DNA of 36,153 bases from Oligoflexia bacterium (GTDB lineage: Bacteria; Bdellovibrionota; UBA1018; CAIPTA01; JAALKR01): NCBI GenBank assembly GCA_011087955.1, contig JAALKR010000021.1:1-36153 (forward strand), given 5' to 3'. The notes beneath the pieces are model-generated. The model worked only from the letters and a program-made list of their open reading frames with translations, was not told the DNA's origin and did not search any database. The translations under genes were made by a program, and so were the position numbers. Shown here one piece after another: positions 16,761-24,710 of this stretch (position 1 is its first letter; every line of letters starts with the position of its first letter).

Positions 16761-16793
16761 GGAGAAAGAAGGTCAGAGGCGCCACTGGAGACG

Positions 16794-17750
16794 CTAGCTA
16801 GGGTTCACTATGAGGTAGCCGGTATAGCTAATCCAGCCGAGCAGGAATAAAGCGCCGGCCCAGCGTGGGATTTCTTTCATAAAGTGCATAAGTGGAAACA
16901 AAATTAGTGTCACTCCGATCATCACCCAAATATCTATTTGCAGTAGTTCTGGGCTTACACTGAGAGGCTTAATCAAAGCGGCCAAACCCAACACTAAAAC
17001 AATATTATAAATGTTTGATCCAATCACATTACCGATCACTATTTCATGCACTTTGCGGGTTGCGGCGATTACGGAGGTAACAATTTCAGGGAGCCCAGTT
17101 CCAATCGAAATAATAGTCAATCCAATCACGCGTTCAGAAATTCCTAGAAGCCTGGCTCCATTGACAGCCCCCTCAAGGACAAGGTTTCCTCCAACGAATA
17201 ACAATGCAAAACCACCCAATAGATAGAGATACAGACGGGGAGCGCTGGGTGGAGTAGAAATCTCAGAAATACCCTCTCTAGTATCTGCTTCTCCCTTACG
17301 TTGTCTTCGGGCGAGCCAAATCATCAAAGAGGAAAAAGCACACATTGCTAGGATTAAGATAGCGCCCTCAATGCGGTCCACTGTTAAATCACGCATAAAG
17401 GCAAGTGCGAGAAAAGAGGCAAACAGTAAAAAGGGCCATTCAATACGAACAACAGAGCCACCCACAGGAATTTTTCGAAAAAAAGCCGTGGCACCAAGGA
17501 CGACTGCAATATTAACGATATTGGAGCCCACAACGTTGGCAGCTGCTATGTCACTACTATCTTTCGCCGACGCTAGCATGGAAACAATAGCCTCTGGCAT
17601 AGATGTACCGATGGCCACAATCGTTACGGAAATAATTGCGGGCGAAATCTTGTATTGATGTGCAAGATCAATGGAGCCATCCACTAAAAAATTTCCGCCG
17701 TATATAAGCAAAGGAAACCCTATAGCAATAAAAATAATCGCTTCCAGCAT
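16794..17750 (-). CDS. Calcium/sodium antiporter, CaCA family (YrbG-like)
   Basis: A 318-aa inner-membrane protein of about ten spans with the two inverted alpha repeats of the CaCA family. Repeat 1 has GTSMPEAIVS (48-57) and ANVVGSNIVN (71-80). Repeat 2 has GTGLPEIVTS (217-226) and GNVIGSNIYN (240-249). The acidic residues Glu53 and Glu222 are the ion-coordinating positions of the family. The usual Gly of GNVVGSN is Ala in repeat 1. A soluble loop of about 30 residues (148-175) joins the halves. Length matches YrbG and NCX_Mj. It starts 11 nt after the DUF6580 gene, with no ribosome site, so it is probably translated by coupling. It likely exports Ca2+ in exchange for Na+ or H+. The specific ions are inferred. 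Confidence 0.85.
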   Translation of the reverse strand: MLEAIIFIAIGFPLLIYGGNFLVDGSIDLAHQYKISPAIISVTIVAIGTSMPEAIVSMLASAKDSSDIAAANVVGSNIVNIAVVLGATAFFRKIPVGGSVVRIEWPFLLFASFLALAFMRDLTVDRIEGAILILAMCAFSSLMIWLARRQRKGEADTREGISEISTPPSAPRLYLYLLGGFALLFVGGNLVLEGAVNGARLLGISERVIGLTIISIGTGLPEIVTSVIAATRKVHEIVIGNVIGSNIYNIVLVLGLAALIKPLSVSPELLQIDIWVMIGVTLILFPLMHFMKEIPRWAGALFLLGWISYTGYLIVNPS

Positions 17751-17761
17751 AGTTTAAGAAT

Positions 17762-18358
17762 TTATGTGTTTTGCATTCCCGGCGAATTAGAGCCAACGGG
17801 AATTCGTTGTTGAATGAACTCATAGGAGACAAACAGTAGAAAAGACCAAATAAGGTCTCCAATTACTGCGGTCTTGAGGAATGGCACAGCGGCTGCAAAA
17901 CAGGCAATCAGTCCCGCACCATTTATTGGATACAAGCCGGAAGTCATCCATGTTCCGAGGTTTGTCCAAGTCCAAAAGAGAAGAGCGCCACTTAAAGAAC
18001 AGGCGAGGAAGCGCGGACCCGTAAATGCATGTCGTAGTGTGGAGCCTAAAACACTGACGAGTAATACACCTGAAAAAGTAAAGAAAGACCACCAGCCAAA
18101 TACGGCTGTCCCGTGAATTTGAGACAACACAACGTCGGTCACTACCATCATTGCAATCAAAGTGATCCAGGAAGTCTTTCGATCTAATTTTGCGCCGGCA
18201 AACAGAGCAGCACTCATGACGGGAGAGACGTTTGGAATGTGCGGGAGTATGCGAAAAATTGATGCAACTAGGAGCCAAGCAAGCGCGAGCTTCTCTGATT
18301 TCACTGGCTTTGGCATCTCTGGCGTCAGCTTTTCGGGCTTTAGTTTCTCCGACTTCAT
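17762..18358 (-). CDS. DUF6580-family membrane protein, transporter S-component-like
   Basis: A 198-aa protein. A charged N-tail with EKL/PE repeats (residues 1-24) precedes about five membrane spans. ASIFRILPHIPNVSPVMSAA (about 32-51) and GAKLDRK match the opening of DUF6580 proteins, which resemble ECF transporter S components. The conserved Trp-rich loop (GWWSFFTFSG) and the LGTWMTSGLYP segment also fit. The start at 18358 is well supported by AAGGAG 5 nt ahead. It is followed after 11 nt by the Ca/Na antiporter gene. No energising ATPase is in the window. What it carries is unknown. Confidence 0.65.
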   Translation of the reverse strand: MKSEKLKPEKLTPEMPKPVKSEKLALAWLLVASIFRILPHIPNVSPVMSAALFAGAKLDRKTSWITLIAMMVVTDVVLSQIHGTAVFGWWSFFTFSGVLLVSVLGSTLRHAFTGPRFLACSLSGALLFWTWTNLGTWMTSGLYPINGAGLIACFAAAVPFLKTAVIGDLIWSFLLFVSYEFIQQRIPVGSNSPGMQNT

Positions 18359-18407
18359 ATGTTCTCCTTGGGGCGTCAGCGTAGCATTTTAGGGGGTCAC
18401 CCTAACA

Positions 18408-19565
18408 TTATTTTTTCCCGCGGCGAGAACTATGTGGAATTAATTTTCGCCGTTTCTTTTTCATGAGGCTTGCTGCGCTGCTTGCAGCTTTTGTTCCTAA
18501 ACGTTGTGGCTTTTGTAGATTTTGTGGTTTTTGAAAAATCTGTTGAATAGACTTTTCATCCATGAGTCGGAATTTACCGACTGGAATTCGCTCGAGTTTT
18601 AGGTTCCCAATAGCGATTCGTCGGAGTCGGTCCACTTCAAAGCCGATTGCAGCAATGAGGCGGCGGATTTCCTGGTATTTACCTTCTTTGACTTCGACGT
18701 AAATCCACTCTTTTGTTTCCAGCTTCTTCCAGCGGCGGACCGAAACCGGGACGACTAGCCCTTCCTCTAAGCGAATACCCTTTCGCAATGCCTGTAATTT
18801 TGTATCTGGAATTCTTCCTCGTACTTTCACTGCATAGGTTTTTGTGACCTCGTTTTTTGGGTGAGTCACCTGGTTTGTTAGTTCGCCGTCATTGGTAAGC
18901 AGAAGTAGTCCTTCGCTGGCATAGTCCAATCGTCCAACTGGATAAATACGTTCTGGAATTTCTTGGACAAGATCCATAACCGTAGGGCGACCTTGAGGGT
19001 CCTCGGTTGTGCTGATGCAGCCACGGGGCTTATTTAGTAAGCAATAGACTAAGCTAAACTTGTCTGGATTTATGGTTTTACCATCTACAGTGATGAGGTC
19101 TTTTGCTAGATCCGCTTTTGCTCCAAGTGCGGTGAGGACTGTCCCATTAATTTTTACGCGACCCTCTTTGATAATAGCCTCGGCCTTGCGGCGAGAACTA
19201 ATTCCCGTCGCCGCTAGGATCTTCTGTAATCTCTGGGGGCCGGCATTCCCGATTGAACGCGCTCGAGATCTCTTTAAGTTCTTCTGCGTCGAGTTCGTTT
19301 TCTTCTTCGATTTTTTCGTCGAGTGGCCACTCTCGCTTTTGCTCGTCAATAACTGATCCGAACGAGACAGGCCCAGCAACTTCATCCGCGAGATCTTTGG
19401 CCCCTTCGGCTTCTCCGTTTTGTGCGGCATGGAGGTCTTGCGCCTTGCTCCCGTTGCTGTTCGTGAACGCTTCTGTTTCTGTTTGCTCTTCTTGGCCATG
19501 GGGACCAGCCTTTTCTTCCGCATGTTTTTGAGATGCGGCGTTTTTTTTAGCTTTTGCTTTTTCAT
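18408..19565 (-). CDS. rluB: RsuA/RluB-family rRNA pseudouridine synthase
   Basis: It has an S4 RNA-binding domain (about residues 110-160, RLQKILAATGISSRRKAEAI) followed by a pseudouridine synthase domain with catalytic Asp214 in PVGRLDYASEGLLLLTNDG and the C-terminal GKYQEIRRLIAAIGFEVDRL motif. It isomerises uridine in 23S or 16S rRNA; RluB is the best guess from the scpA-scpB-rluB order. The 385-aa version begins at ATG 19565 and adds about 108 very basic residues ahead of S4. This whole extension, 368 nt in all, overlaps the acidic tail of ScpB in another frame. No ATG lies near the S4 domain; internal candidates are the ATG of MKLLGLSR or nearby TTGs. None has a clear ribosome site, so the true start is unsettled. 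A short basic C-tail ends the protein. Confidence 0.85.
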   Translation of the reverse strand: MKKQKLKKTPHLKNMRKKRLVPMAKKSKQKQKRSRTATGARRKTSMPHKTEKPKGPKISRMKLLGLSRSDQLLTSKSESGHSTKKSKKKTNSTQKNLKRSRARSIGNAGPQRLQKILAATGISSRRKAEAIIKEGRVKINGTVLTALGAKADLAKDLITVDGKTINPDKFSLVYCLLNKPRGCISTTEDPQGRPTVMDLVQEIPERIYPVGRLDYASEGLLLLTNDGELTNQVTHPKNEVTKTYAVKVRGRIPDTKLQALRKGIRLEEGLVVPVSVRRWKKLETKEWIYVEVKEGKYQEIRRLIAAIGFEVDRLRRIAIGNLKLERIPVGKFRLMDEKSIQQIFQKPQNLQKPQRLGTKAASSAASLMKKKRRKLIPHSSRRGKK

Positions 19566-20226
19566 CCAGCTCGTCGAAAAATTTCAACTCCGCTGTTTCC
19601 AAATCTGAAAATTCTAGTGGTTTTGAGTCGGCAACGATATCCTGAAGCTCGCCGCGAACTCGATTTTCTTCATCCTCATGCGCGCCCACTTCGTTTTGTG
19701 GTAGCATTTCTTCAATATCACGTAGGGCAGGCAGGTCCTTTAGGGTGTCCATGCCAAAAAGTTCGAGGAACTCTCGAGTTGTGCCATAAAGTATCGGGCG
19801 TCCGACCGCGTCCGAGCGTCCAACAATACGGACAAGCTTCTTTTCCATTAGGTTGCGTAAGTGGTGACCACATTCTACACCGCGAATGTCTTCAATCTTT
19901 TCCCGCGTAACCGGTTGATTAAAGGCAGTGATTGAAAGCACTTCGAGCATTGCCTGTGACATCTTGACCGGAGTGACTTCATTCATTCGGCGGATCATAT
20001 CTCGGTGCTCAAGCTTTGTGCGGAAAACATATCCATTGGAAATTTCTGCAATCTCAATCCCGTGGCCACTCTCTGCATAGGCTTCCATTAGCTCTGCGAT
20101 GGCCTGTTTATACGTATCCGCCTCAAGTGTTTCATCGATCAGGTCGCGAAGGCGATTAAGTGTAATCGGCTTATGCTGCAAGAAGAGTATAGCTTCAAGC
20201 GCCGACTTCAGGTGGGTTATATGCAT
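19198..20226 (-). CDS. scpB: Segregation and condensation protein B
   Basis: A 342-aa protein from ATG 20226 (MHITHLKSALEAILFLQ), chosen because CAGGAG lies 6 nt upstream. An earlier in-frame start at 20244 would place this site inside the gene. Residues 1-165 are the two winged-helix domains of ScpB (SALEAILFL, VLSITAFNQPVTREKIEDIRG, GRSDAVGRPILYGTTREFLELFG). It binds ScpA and SMC in the condensin-like complex that compacts and segregates the chromosome. The family is normally 170-200 aa. Here about 170 extra residues follow, dominated by Glu, Asp, Lys and Ala, with low complexity. The start overlaps the end of scpA by 32 nt and the tail overlaps the pseudouridine synthase reading frame by up to 368 nt. 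Confidence 0.9.
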   Translation of the reverse strand: MHITHLKSALEAILFLQHKPITLNRLRDLIDETLEADTYKQAIAELMEAYAESGHGIEIAEISNGYVFRTKLEHRDMIRRMNEVTPVKMSQAMLEVLSITAFNQPVTREKIEDIRGVECGHHLRNLMEKKLVRIVGRSDAVGRPILYGTTREFLELFGMDTLKDLPALRDIEEMLPQNEVGAHEDEENRVRGELQDIVADSKPLEFSDLETAELKFFDELDEKAKAKKNAASQKHAEEKAGPHGQEEQTETEAFTNSNGSKAQDLHAAQNGEAEGAKDLADEVAGPVSFGSVIDEQKREWPLDEKIEEENELDAEELKEISSAFNRECRPPEITEDPSGDGN

Positions 20227-20998
20227 ATGAATCTCCTGCTTCAAAAAGCGTTTCGAGGGAGTTTAACTCTAAATCTTCACGGGCCACGACATAAATGCTG
20301 CCGTAGATAACGTGCTGTAGGACGCGAATTTTTTTCAAACGCCCTAATTCCAAAATTGCTAAGAACGTAGCTACAATTTCCGAGCGCTCGGTGGTCTCTG
20401 GAAATAGGTTCGAAAGTTCCACTGCTTCTTGCATCGACAATTTATCTACAATCCAAGTAATAGCTTGTGCTACAGAGACTGTCTCGCGCTGTACGCGGCG
20501 AACTGGGCGACGAACTCGCATTAATACTTGCTGTAAAGCGAGGCTGAGCTCGGAAATATTCATTTCCTTTAGGATTTGCTCTTTACGCGCCTTCCCCTCT
20601 GGTAGGGGGCGCGTAAAATTATCCCAGCCCATGCGTGGCAACTCTTTGAAGGTCCGAGCCACCTCTTGGTAACGTTGGTGCTCTAAGAGCCGATGCATTA
20701 ACTGCTCTTCGGTCTCGATTTCTCCTTCGATATTTGCATCTGGATTCTCTTCGTCCTGGGGCAATAAACGGCGGGACTTCAAGAGGATCAACGTGGATGC
20801 CATGAGAATGAAGTCGCCTGCAATATCCAGATTAAACTCTCGCATCATTTCCAAGTGACGCAGGTATTGATCTGTAATCTCTTGAATCTTAATATCTCGG
20901 ATATCAATTTCGTTTTGGCGGGTAAGATAGAGCAATAGGTCCAGTGGACCTTCAAAACTTGCTAATTTTACTCTCAAATCTGCAGCGTTGCTTCTCAT
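20195..20998 (-). CDS. scpA: Segregation and condensation protein A
   Basis: A 267-aa kleisin. The N-terminal SMC-binding helix region has the family signature VKLASFEGPLDLLLYLTRQ followed by EIDIRDIKIQEITDQYL and the FILMASTLILLKSRRLLP segment. The acidic linker (DEENPDANIEGEIETEEQ) and the C-terminal winged helix (ETTERSEIVATFLAILELGRLKKI) are in place. Length is normal. It bridges the SMC heads with ScpB. A weak AGGA site lies about 10 nt before ATG 20998. It overlaps scpB, so the partners are made together, and lies about 114 bp after the site-2 protease gene. Confidence 0.93.
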   Translation of the reverse strand: MRSNAADLRVKLASFEGPLDLLLYLTRQNEIDIRDIKIQEITDQYLRHLEMMREFNLDIAGDFILMASTLILLKSRRLLPQDEENPDANIEGEIETEEQLMHRLLEHQRYQEVARTFKELPRMGWDNFTRPLPEGKARKEQILKEMNISELSLALQQVLMRVRRPVRRVQRETVSVAQAITWIVDKLSMQEAVELSNLFPETTERSEIVATFLAILELGRLKKIRVLQHVIYGSIYVVAREDLELNSLETLFEAGDSYAYNPPEVGA

Positions 20999-21112
20999 CG
21001 CAGTGTTATTCCTATATCGTCTACTCTCTAATTCTCTATCGTCGTATTACCCTAATCGCACCATCCCACCATAGTTAACATCGTCGTGCAAACGCTTCCT
21101 CAAACGGCGTTT

Positions 21113-21775
21113 TCAGCCGCCTAAAAGGACAGTTCCAATATTACCCGCTAATTCTGCAAGAAAATAAACAGGTTTTAGAATGAAGCCAATGATGCCTGAG
21201 AAAAGCAAAAACAATAAAATAAAAAACCCGTACTGCTGGATGGATTCAAATTTTCGCATATTCTCGTAGGATAGAAAGCTCTCGACCATTTTTGACCCAT
21301 CAAGTGGCGGAATCGGAATCAGATTAAAAATCGCCAGCACGAAATTGAGGAAGACCAGAGCCTCCAGCATATACTTGAACGGTTCGTAGAGAGCGAAGCT
21401 GGTTGGCACATAAAGTTGGTAAGCGGCCCATAGAATGCCAAACAGGAAACCGAGAATAATATTGCTTAGTGGGCCAGCGAAGGCCACCCAGAAGAGACCA
21501 CGGCGAAAATTAGTAAAATTTTGAGGGTCTATTGGCACGGGGCGGGCCCAACCAAAAATGAATCCACCAAATGCAATGCCGGCAATCGGAAAGATCACTG
21601 TCCCAAATATGTCCATATGGACAGCTGGATTGAGGGTTAAGCGGCCACTCCAACCCGCCGTCATATCGCCATAGTGCTTAGCCATCCAGGCATGGGCGTA
21701 TTCATGCAAAACGAGCGCAATCAGGAGTGCCGGGTACATAATCACAATTTTTTGAATAATTTGGGCAAAATCCAT
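21113..21775 (-). CDS. Site-2 protease family intramembrane metalloprotease (M50)
   Basis: A 220-aa inner-membrane protein of about six spans. HEYAH (24-28) is the zinc HExxH motif in the first span region, and NLIPIPPLDGSK (151-162) supplies the third ligand, Asp159. GWARPVPIDPQNF and FVAFAGPLSNI-type segments are typical of the compact S2P group (YwhC/Rv-like) without PDZ or CBS domains. It probably cleaves membrane-embedded regulators or leftover signal peptides; the substrate is unknown. It lies between xerD and scpA on the same strand, an order seen in many deltaproteobacteria and Firmicutes. No ribosome site is evident before the ATG. Confidence 0.88.
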   Translation of the reverse strand: MDFAQIIQKIVIMYPALLIALVLHEYAHAWMAKHYGDMTAGWSGRLTLNPAVHMDIFGTVIFPIAGIAFGGFIFGWARPVPIDPQNFTNFRRGLFWVAFAGPLSNIILGFLFGILWAAYQLYVPTSFALYEPFKYMLEALVFLNFVLAIFNLIPIPPLDGSKMVESFLSYENMRKFESIQQYGFFILLFLLFSGIIGFILKPVYFLAELAGNIGTVLLGG

Positions 21776-21837
21776 AATGTATGGCGTTATACCCCGGCGC
21801 TAAGAGCGGGTCAAACTGAGCTGTCTGCCAACCTCTA

Positions 21838-22728
21838 TCAGTTTCTTGGGTGAAATTTTTGGTGTGCCTCTAGGAGCCGGTCCTCGTCTGCATTGGTATA
21901 AATCTGCGTGGTGGCCAAATCCGAGTGTCCTAGGAGCACTTGCAGTAGGCGTAGATTCATACCCCCGTGTAGTAGATGTGTAGCAAACGAGTGTCGCAAG
22001 CTATGGGGGCTTAAGGGCTGTTGGATCCCTGCTTTTTTCCCCAGGACTCGAACTCTTCGCCATAGTGCTTGGCGAGTCCACGAGCCAATATCTGGCCAGG
22101 GAGCAAAAAACGGGAGCACTAGCCCGGCAGGGTCAAATGTGCTGCGCACCTCAGAGAGATAGCGCTTTATCCAAGTGGCTGCCGAATCGCCAAACGGTAC
22201 AATGCGTTCCTTCCCCCCTTTGCCATAGGCTCGGAGGGTTTGGGCTTCAAAATCAAAACTCGATGTCTTTAGCTCAAGCAATTCGCTGACTCGAAGGCCG
22301 GTGGCATAAAGTAGTTCGAGAATTGCACGATCCTGGACCGAAGAGGCAGAGTCCCCTGAGGCGGTTTCCAGGAGTTTTTCGACTTCTTCTGGGCGTAATG
22401 ATTTTGGGAGGCTACGTCCAGGTCGAGGGCGATCTATGCGGTCAAGTGGATTTTTTTCCAATGTGTTCAAGCGTCGGTCCAGCTGTAGGTAGCGAAAAAA
22501 AGTGCTAAGGCAGGAGAGCTTACGTTGAATACTACGGGGAGAAAGCTTGCGGTCTTGCAGGGATTTTAGAAAACTGTGAATACTCGCTTCGGTGGCTTGG
22601 GATGGCCGCGCCAATTTTGTGGCATTCAGAAATTGTTGCAAATCACTACGGTAGGCGGAAATAGTTTGTTCGCTAAGGCCTCGGTCCAGGCGAAGCCACG
22701 CAAGGAATCCGGAAATTTCTAGATGCAT
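21838..22728 (-). CDS. xerD: Tyrosine recombinase XerD/XerC
   Basis: A 296-aa site-specific recombinase of normal Xer length. Residues 1-90 form the SAM-like core-binding domain. The catalytic domain keeps all six active residues: Arg146 (YATGLRVSE), Lys170 (GKGGKER), His242 and Arg245 (SPHSLRHSFATHLL), His268 (LLGHSD) and nucleophile Tyr277 (TQIYTN). It resolves chromosome dimers at dif with a second Xer protein, acting with FtsK. XerD is preferred over XerC from general similarity, but I cannot separate them firmly. It sits in a housekeeping run 33 nt after trpS, so it is not a mobile-element integrase. Confidence 0.88.
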   Translation of the reverse strand: MHLEISGFLAWLRLDRGLSEQTISAYRSDLQQFLNATKLARPSQATEASIHSFLKSLQDRKLSPRSIQRKLSCLSTFFRYLQLDRRLNTLEKNPLDRIDRPRPGRSLPKSLRPEEVEKLLETASGDSASSVQDRAILELLYATGLRVSELLELKTSSFDFEAQTLRAYGKGGKERIVPFGDSAATWIKRYLSEVRSTFDPAGLVLPFFAPWPDIGSWTRQALWRRVRVLGKKAGIQQPLSPHSLRHSFATHLLHGGMNLRLLQVLLGHSDLATTQIYTNADEDRLLEAHQKFHPRN

Positions 22729-22761
22729 AATAATAAAAGTATAAGTGGAGTTTTTAGAAAA

Positions 22762-23754
22762 TTAAACACGGTAAAAGCCGACTTTGTCATAGACACTCGC
22801 GAGCGTCTTTGTAGCTCGTTCACGGGCCTTTTCCGCTCCGGAACGCATTAATTCGTGAAGGTGGTCCTTGTTAGCGATTAAGTCATGATATTTTTCTTGG
22901 ACGGGAGCTAGGGTTTCACAAATGAGTTCGCCCAGAGCAACTTTTAGGTGCCCATACATCTTGCCGTCAAATTCAGCTTCAATCGTTGGCATGTCTTTAC
23001 CGCTGAAGGCGGAATAAAGGGTCATTAAATTCGCAATGCCTTTGTTATTTTCGTCATAACGAATTTCAGATCCAGAGTCAGTCACTGCTGATTTCACCTT
23101 TTTCATGATTTTTTTCGGGTCATCGAGAATGGAGACAAAGTTTTTCTCATTTTCATCGGACTTCGACATTTTCTTTTCCGGGTCTTGCAGGGACATAATC
23201 CGCGCACCAAGCTTTGGAATAAAGGGGTCTGGCATCGTGAATACGTCTCCAAACTTACCATTGAGATTTTCGACCAAGTCACGAGTTAGTTCGAGGTGCT
23301 GTTTTTGGTCTTCGCCGACAGGCACAAGGTTTGCTTGGTAGAGCAAAATATCGGCTGCCATCAAGACTGGATAGGTATAGAGTCCAGCATTGATATTCTT
23401 CGCGTGTTGTTGGGATTTATCCTTAAATTGCGTCATGCGGTTAAGCGCACCTGTGGAGGTAAAACAGCTTAAAATCCAAGCAAGCTCCGCATGCTCCTTT
23501 ACGTGCGACTGCATGAAGAGAATATTCTTCTCGGGATCCAAGCCTAGTGCAATATATTGCGCGTAGAAGCTGAGGCTTCGTTTACGGAGCATTTCTGGAT
23601 CTTGGTGAACCGTCCAAGCATGCAAATCGGCAACTGCATAGAGGCAATTGTACTTCTCCTGCATTGCGGACCAATTGGCGATGGCGCCAATATAATTGCC
23701 TACGGTTAAAACGCCAGTGGGGACGGACGCACTGAGGATAGTTTTCTTTGTCAT
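22762..23754 (-). CDS. trpS: Tryptophanyl-tRNA synthetase
   Basis: A 330-aa class Ic synthetase of normal length. The HIGH-equivalent is in PTGVLTVGNYIGA (TVGN at 17-20), the tryptophan pocket is marked by MAADILLYQANLVPVGEDQKQH-type residues (131-153), and KMSKS is at 195-199. It charges tRNA-Trp with tryptophan in the cytoplasm. No ribosome site precedes ATG 23754, but TATAAG (23762-23767, minus strand) lies 7 nt upstream, which would give a nearly leaderless mRNA. A strong terminator and a 50-codon ORF lie immediately upstream on the same strand, so expression may alternatively depend on read-through. Confidence 0.95.
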   Translation of the reverse strand: MTKKTILSASVPTGVLTVGNYIGAIANWSAMQEKYNCLYAVADLHAWTVHQDPEMLRKRSLSFYAQYIALGLDPEKNILFMQSHVKEHAELAWILSCFTSTGALNRMTQFKDKSQQHAKNINAGLYTYPVLMAADILLYQANLVPVGEDQKQHLELTRDLVENLNGKFGDVFTMPDPFIPKLGARIMSLQDPEKKMSKSDENEKNFVSILDDPKKIMKKVKSAVTDSGSEIRYDENNKGIANLMTLYSAFSGKDMPTIEAEFDGKMYGHLKVALGELICETLAPVQEKYHDLIANKDHLHELMRSGAEKARERATKTLASVYDKVGFYRV

Positions 23755-23787
23755 AGGAAAACTTATAGCGCAAACGCTTGAGAAAAT

Positions 23788-23814
23788 AAAAAAAACCCGG
23801 GCTGCTCGCCCGGG
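23788..23814 (-). terminator. Rho-independent terminator upstream of trpS
   Basis: On the minus strand, CCCGGGC and GCCCGGG (23796-23802 and 23808-23814) form a perfect 7-bp GC stem with a 5-nt loop, directly followed by eight Ts (complement of 23788-23795). It points toward trpS and ends only 33 nt before its ATG. It either ends the small upstream transcript or acts as an attenuator for trpS. Confidence 0.85.
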
Positions 23815-23830
23815 GAAAACTAGAATTCTT

Positions 23831-23879
23831 AGAAATAAGTTAGAGAAGGAGGGAAGGAGGGGACCGGAAACTTATTTCT
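23831..23879. repeat. 11-bp inverted repeat with purine/pyrimidine-biased loop
   Basis: AGAAATAAGTT (23831-23841) and AACTTATTTCT (23869-23879) are perfect inverted repeats. The 27-nt loop is almost all purine on the plus strand and CU-rich in the minus-strand RNA. It overlaps the end of the small ORF and lies 17 nt from the terminator, so in RNA two hairpins would stand side by side. Confidence 0.6.
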
Positions 23880-23992
23880 TCTCGAAGATAGTCTTGGATT
23901 AAACTATGTCCACACTCGCTATAACTGTAACTCAACTTTGATTGCTCAACTGTCATTTTGACTTCCACGTTATAGTCCATGCCAAGTTCCAT
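23840..23992 (-). CDS. Small ORF (50 aa) ahead of the trpS-proximal terminator
   Basis: An ATG at 23992 opens 50 codons ending at TAA 23840-23842. The peptide starts MELGMDYNVEVKMTVEQSK, has a Tyr/Ser-rich centre with one Cys and one His (YSYSECGHS), a charged helix-like part (QDYLREE) and ends SPPSLLL. It has no signal peptide or membrane span. No ribosome site is clear. It is followed by the inverted repeat and then the strong terminator, as expected for a short independent gene. It might instead be the leader of trpS or a non-coding RNA. No family recognised. There is only one Met-codon start, and no Trp codon, so it is not a classic Trp leader peptide. Confidence 0.35.
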   Translation of the reverse strand: MELGMDYNVEVKMTVEQSKLSYSYSECGHSLIQDYLREEISFRSPPSLLL

Positions 23993-24038
23993 TTTCGAGA
24001 TTCAGGGTCCAGTTTAATTGAACTCTAAAATTTTTAAA

Positions 24039-24629
24039 TTAAAACTTAATCACTCCTTCATTACGATTATTACCTGCCCATAGTTTTATCCGTCCACGAA
24101 GCATGCTCGATCCGCTGAGCTGAACATTCTCAAGTGTCACTGCATTTATACACAAAGTGTTTTCGTTCGTGCTTTTACCTAAATAGTGGAGAATATCGCG
24201 AACAGTATTCGGTTTTAGGTATACGCGCCCGTTAAGGTATTGGCCGTCAGATGAGATATATATGCCTAAGGTATCATTGAACTGGTTTTCTCTTCGGTAG
24301 TAGGTACCACCGGTGAAAAACCGGTCAGCAACGTAAGCAGTCCCGCTTATATAGGCGAAGCTACGATATCCAACATAGCTGTGTGGAAGTGCAGCAGATG
24401 TTGTGATTGGAAATGTAACTGAGCCATCAGCTGCTCGGCTTATGTTATAACAAAAATGTTCTGACAGAAGTCCTGCTCGACCAACCCCATTGTCAACAGG
24501 GAAGCCGCTAACCAGAGAGGATGGCGATGACTCTGCCGTCTCGTCGTCCTTTTTTCCACAGCCAGAGGCTAGTGTGCCAACTGCGAGGAGGACTAGAAGG
24601 AGTCCTACCCATTTCTTGTATATATTCAT
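24039..24629 (-). CDS. Lipoprotein of unknown function
   Basis: About 196 aa from ATG 24629 (MNIYKKW), which gives a compact lipoprotein signal with lipobox LASGC and lipidated Cys24. An upstream in-frame ATG at 24650 would add seven residues and cannot be ruled out. After a short acidic linker (KKDDETAESS), the mature part is rich in beta strands, aromatic residues and Gly/Asn, for example SYVGYRSFAYISGTAYVADRF, and has two more cysteines. No family recognised. It faces the amidase gene's 3' end with a 230-bp gap and is transcribed in the same direction. It lies upstream of the small ORF. Probably a periplasmic or outer-membrane-attached protein. Confidence 0.6.
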   Translation of the reverse strand: MNIYKKWVGLLLVLLAVGTLASGCGKKDDETAESSPSSLVSGFPVDNGVGRAGLLSEHFCYNISRAADGSVTFPITTSAALPHSYVGYRSFAYISGTAYVADRFFTGGTYYRRENQFNDTLGIYISSDGQYLNGRVYLKPNTVRDILHYLGKSTNENTLCINAVTLENVQLSGSSMLRGRIKLWAGNNRNEGVIKF

Positions 24630-24690
24630 TTCACTAACCGTCACTTTCATAACCCACTCTCAAATTTCAATCTTATCGGTTTCAAGCCTA

Positions 24691-24710
24691 CTGCAGGTGT
24701 ATCTGCAGGT
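24691..24710. repeat. Direct repeat upstream of the lipoprotein gene
   Basis: CTGCAGGT occurs at 24691-24698 and 24703-24710, a 12-bp period, about 60-80 bp before the lipoprotein start. The 230-bp gap around it (24651-24881) otherwise shows only A/T-rich sequence and an ATT triplet run near 24868-24883. It could be an operator. Confidence 0.35.

Noticed and set aside
19253-19531. Ser-rich open frame on the plus strand inside scpB
   Set aside because: It is the antisense of the Glu/Lys-rich ScpB tail; its low-complexity Ser/Phe content is a mirror of that codon bias, and it has no ribosome site.
21838-22728. Tyrosine recombinase as evidence of an integrated element
   Set aside because: It has Xer length and motifs and sits between trpS and the site-2 protease in a housekeeping run. 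No att repeats, excision genes or phage genes are nearby.
23840-23992. Classical Trp leader-peptide attenuator for trpS
   Set aside because: The small ORF has no Trp codon, so ribosome stalling on Trp codons cannot operate; other forms of attenuation remain possible.
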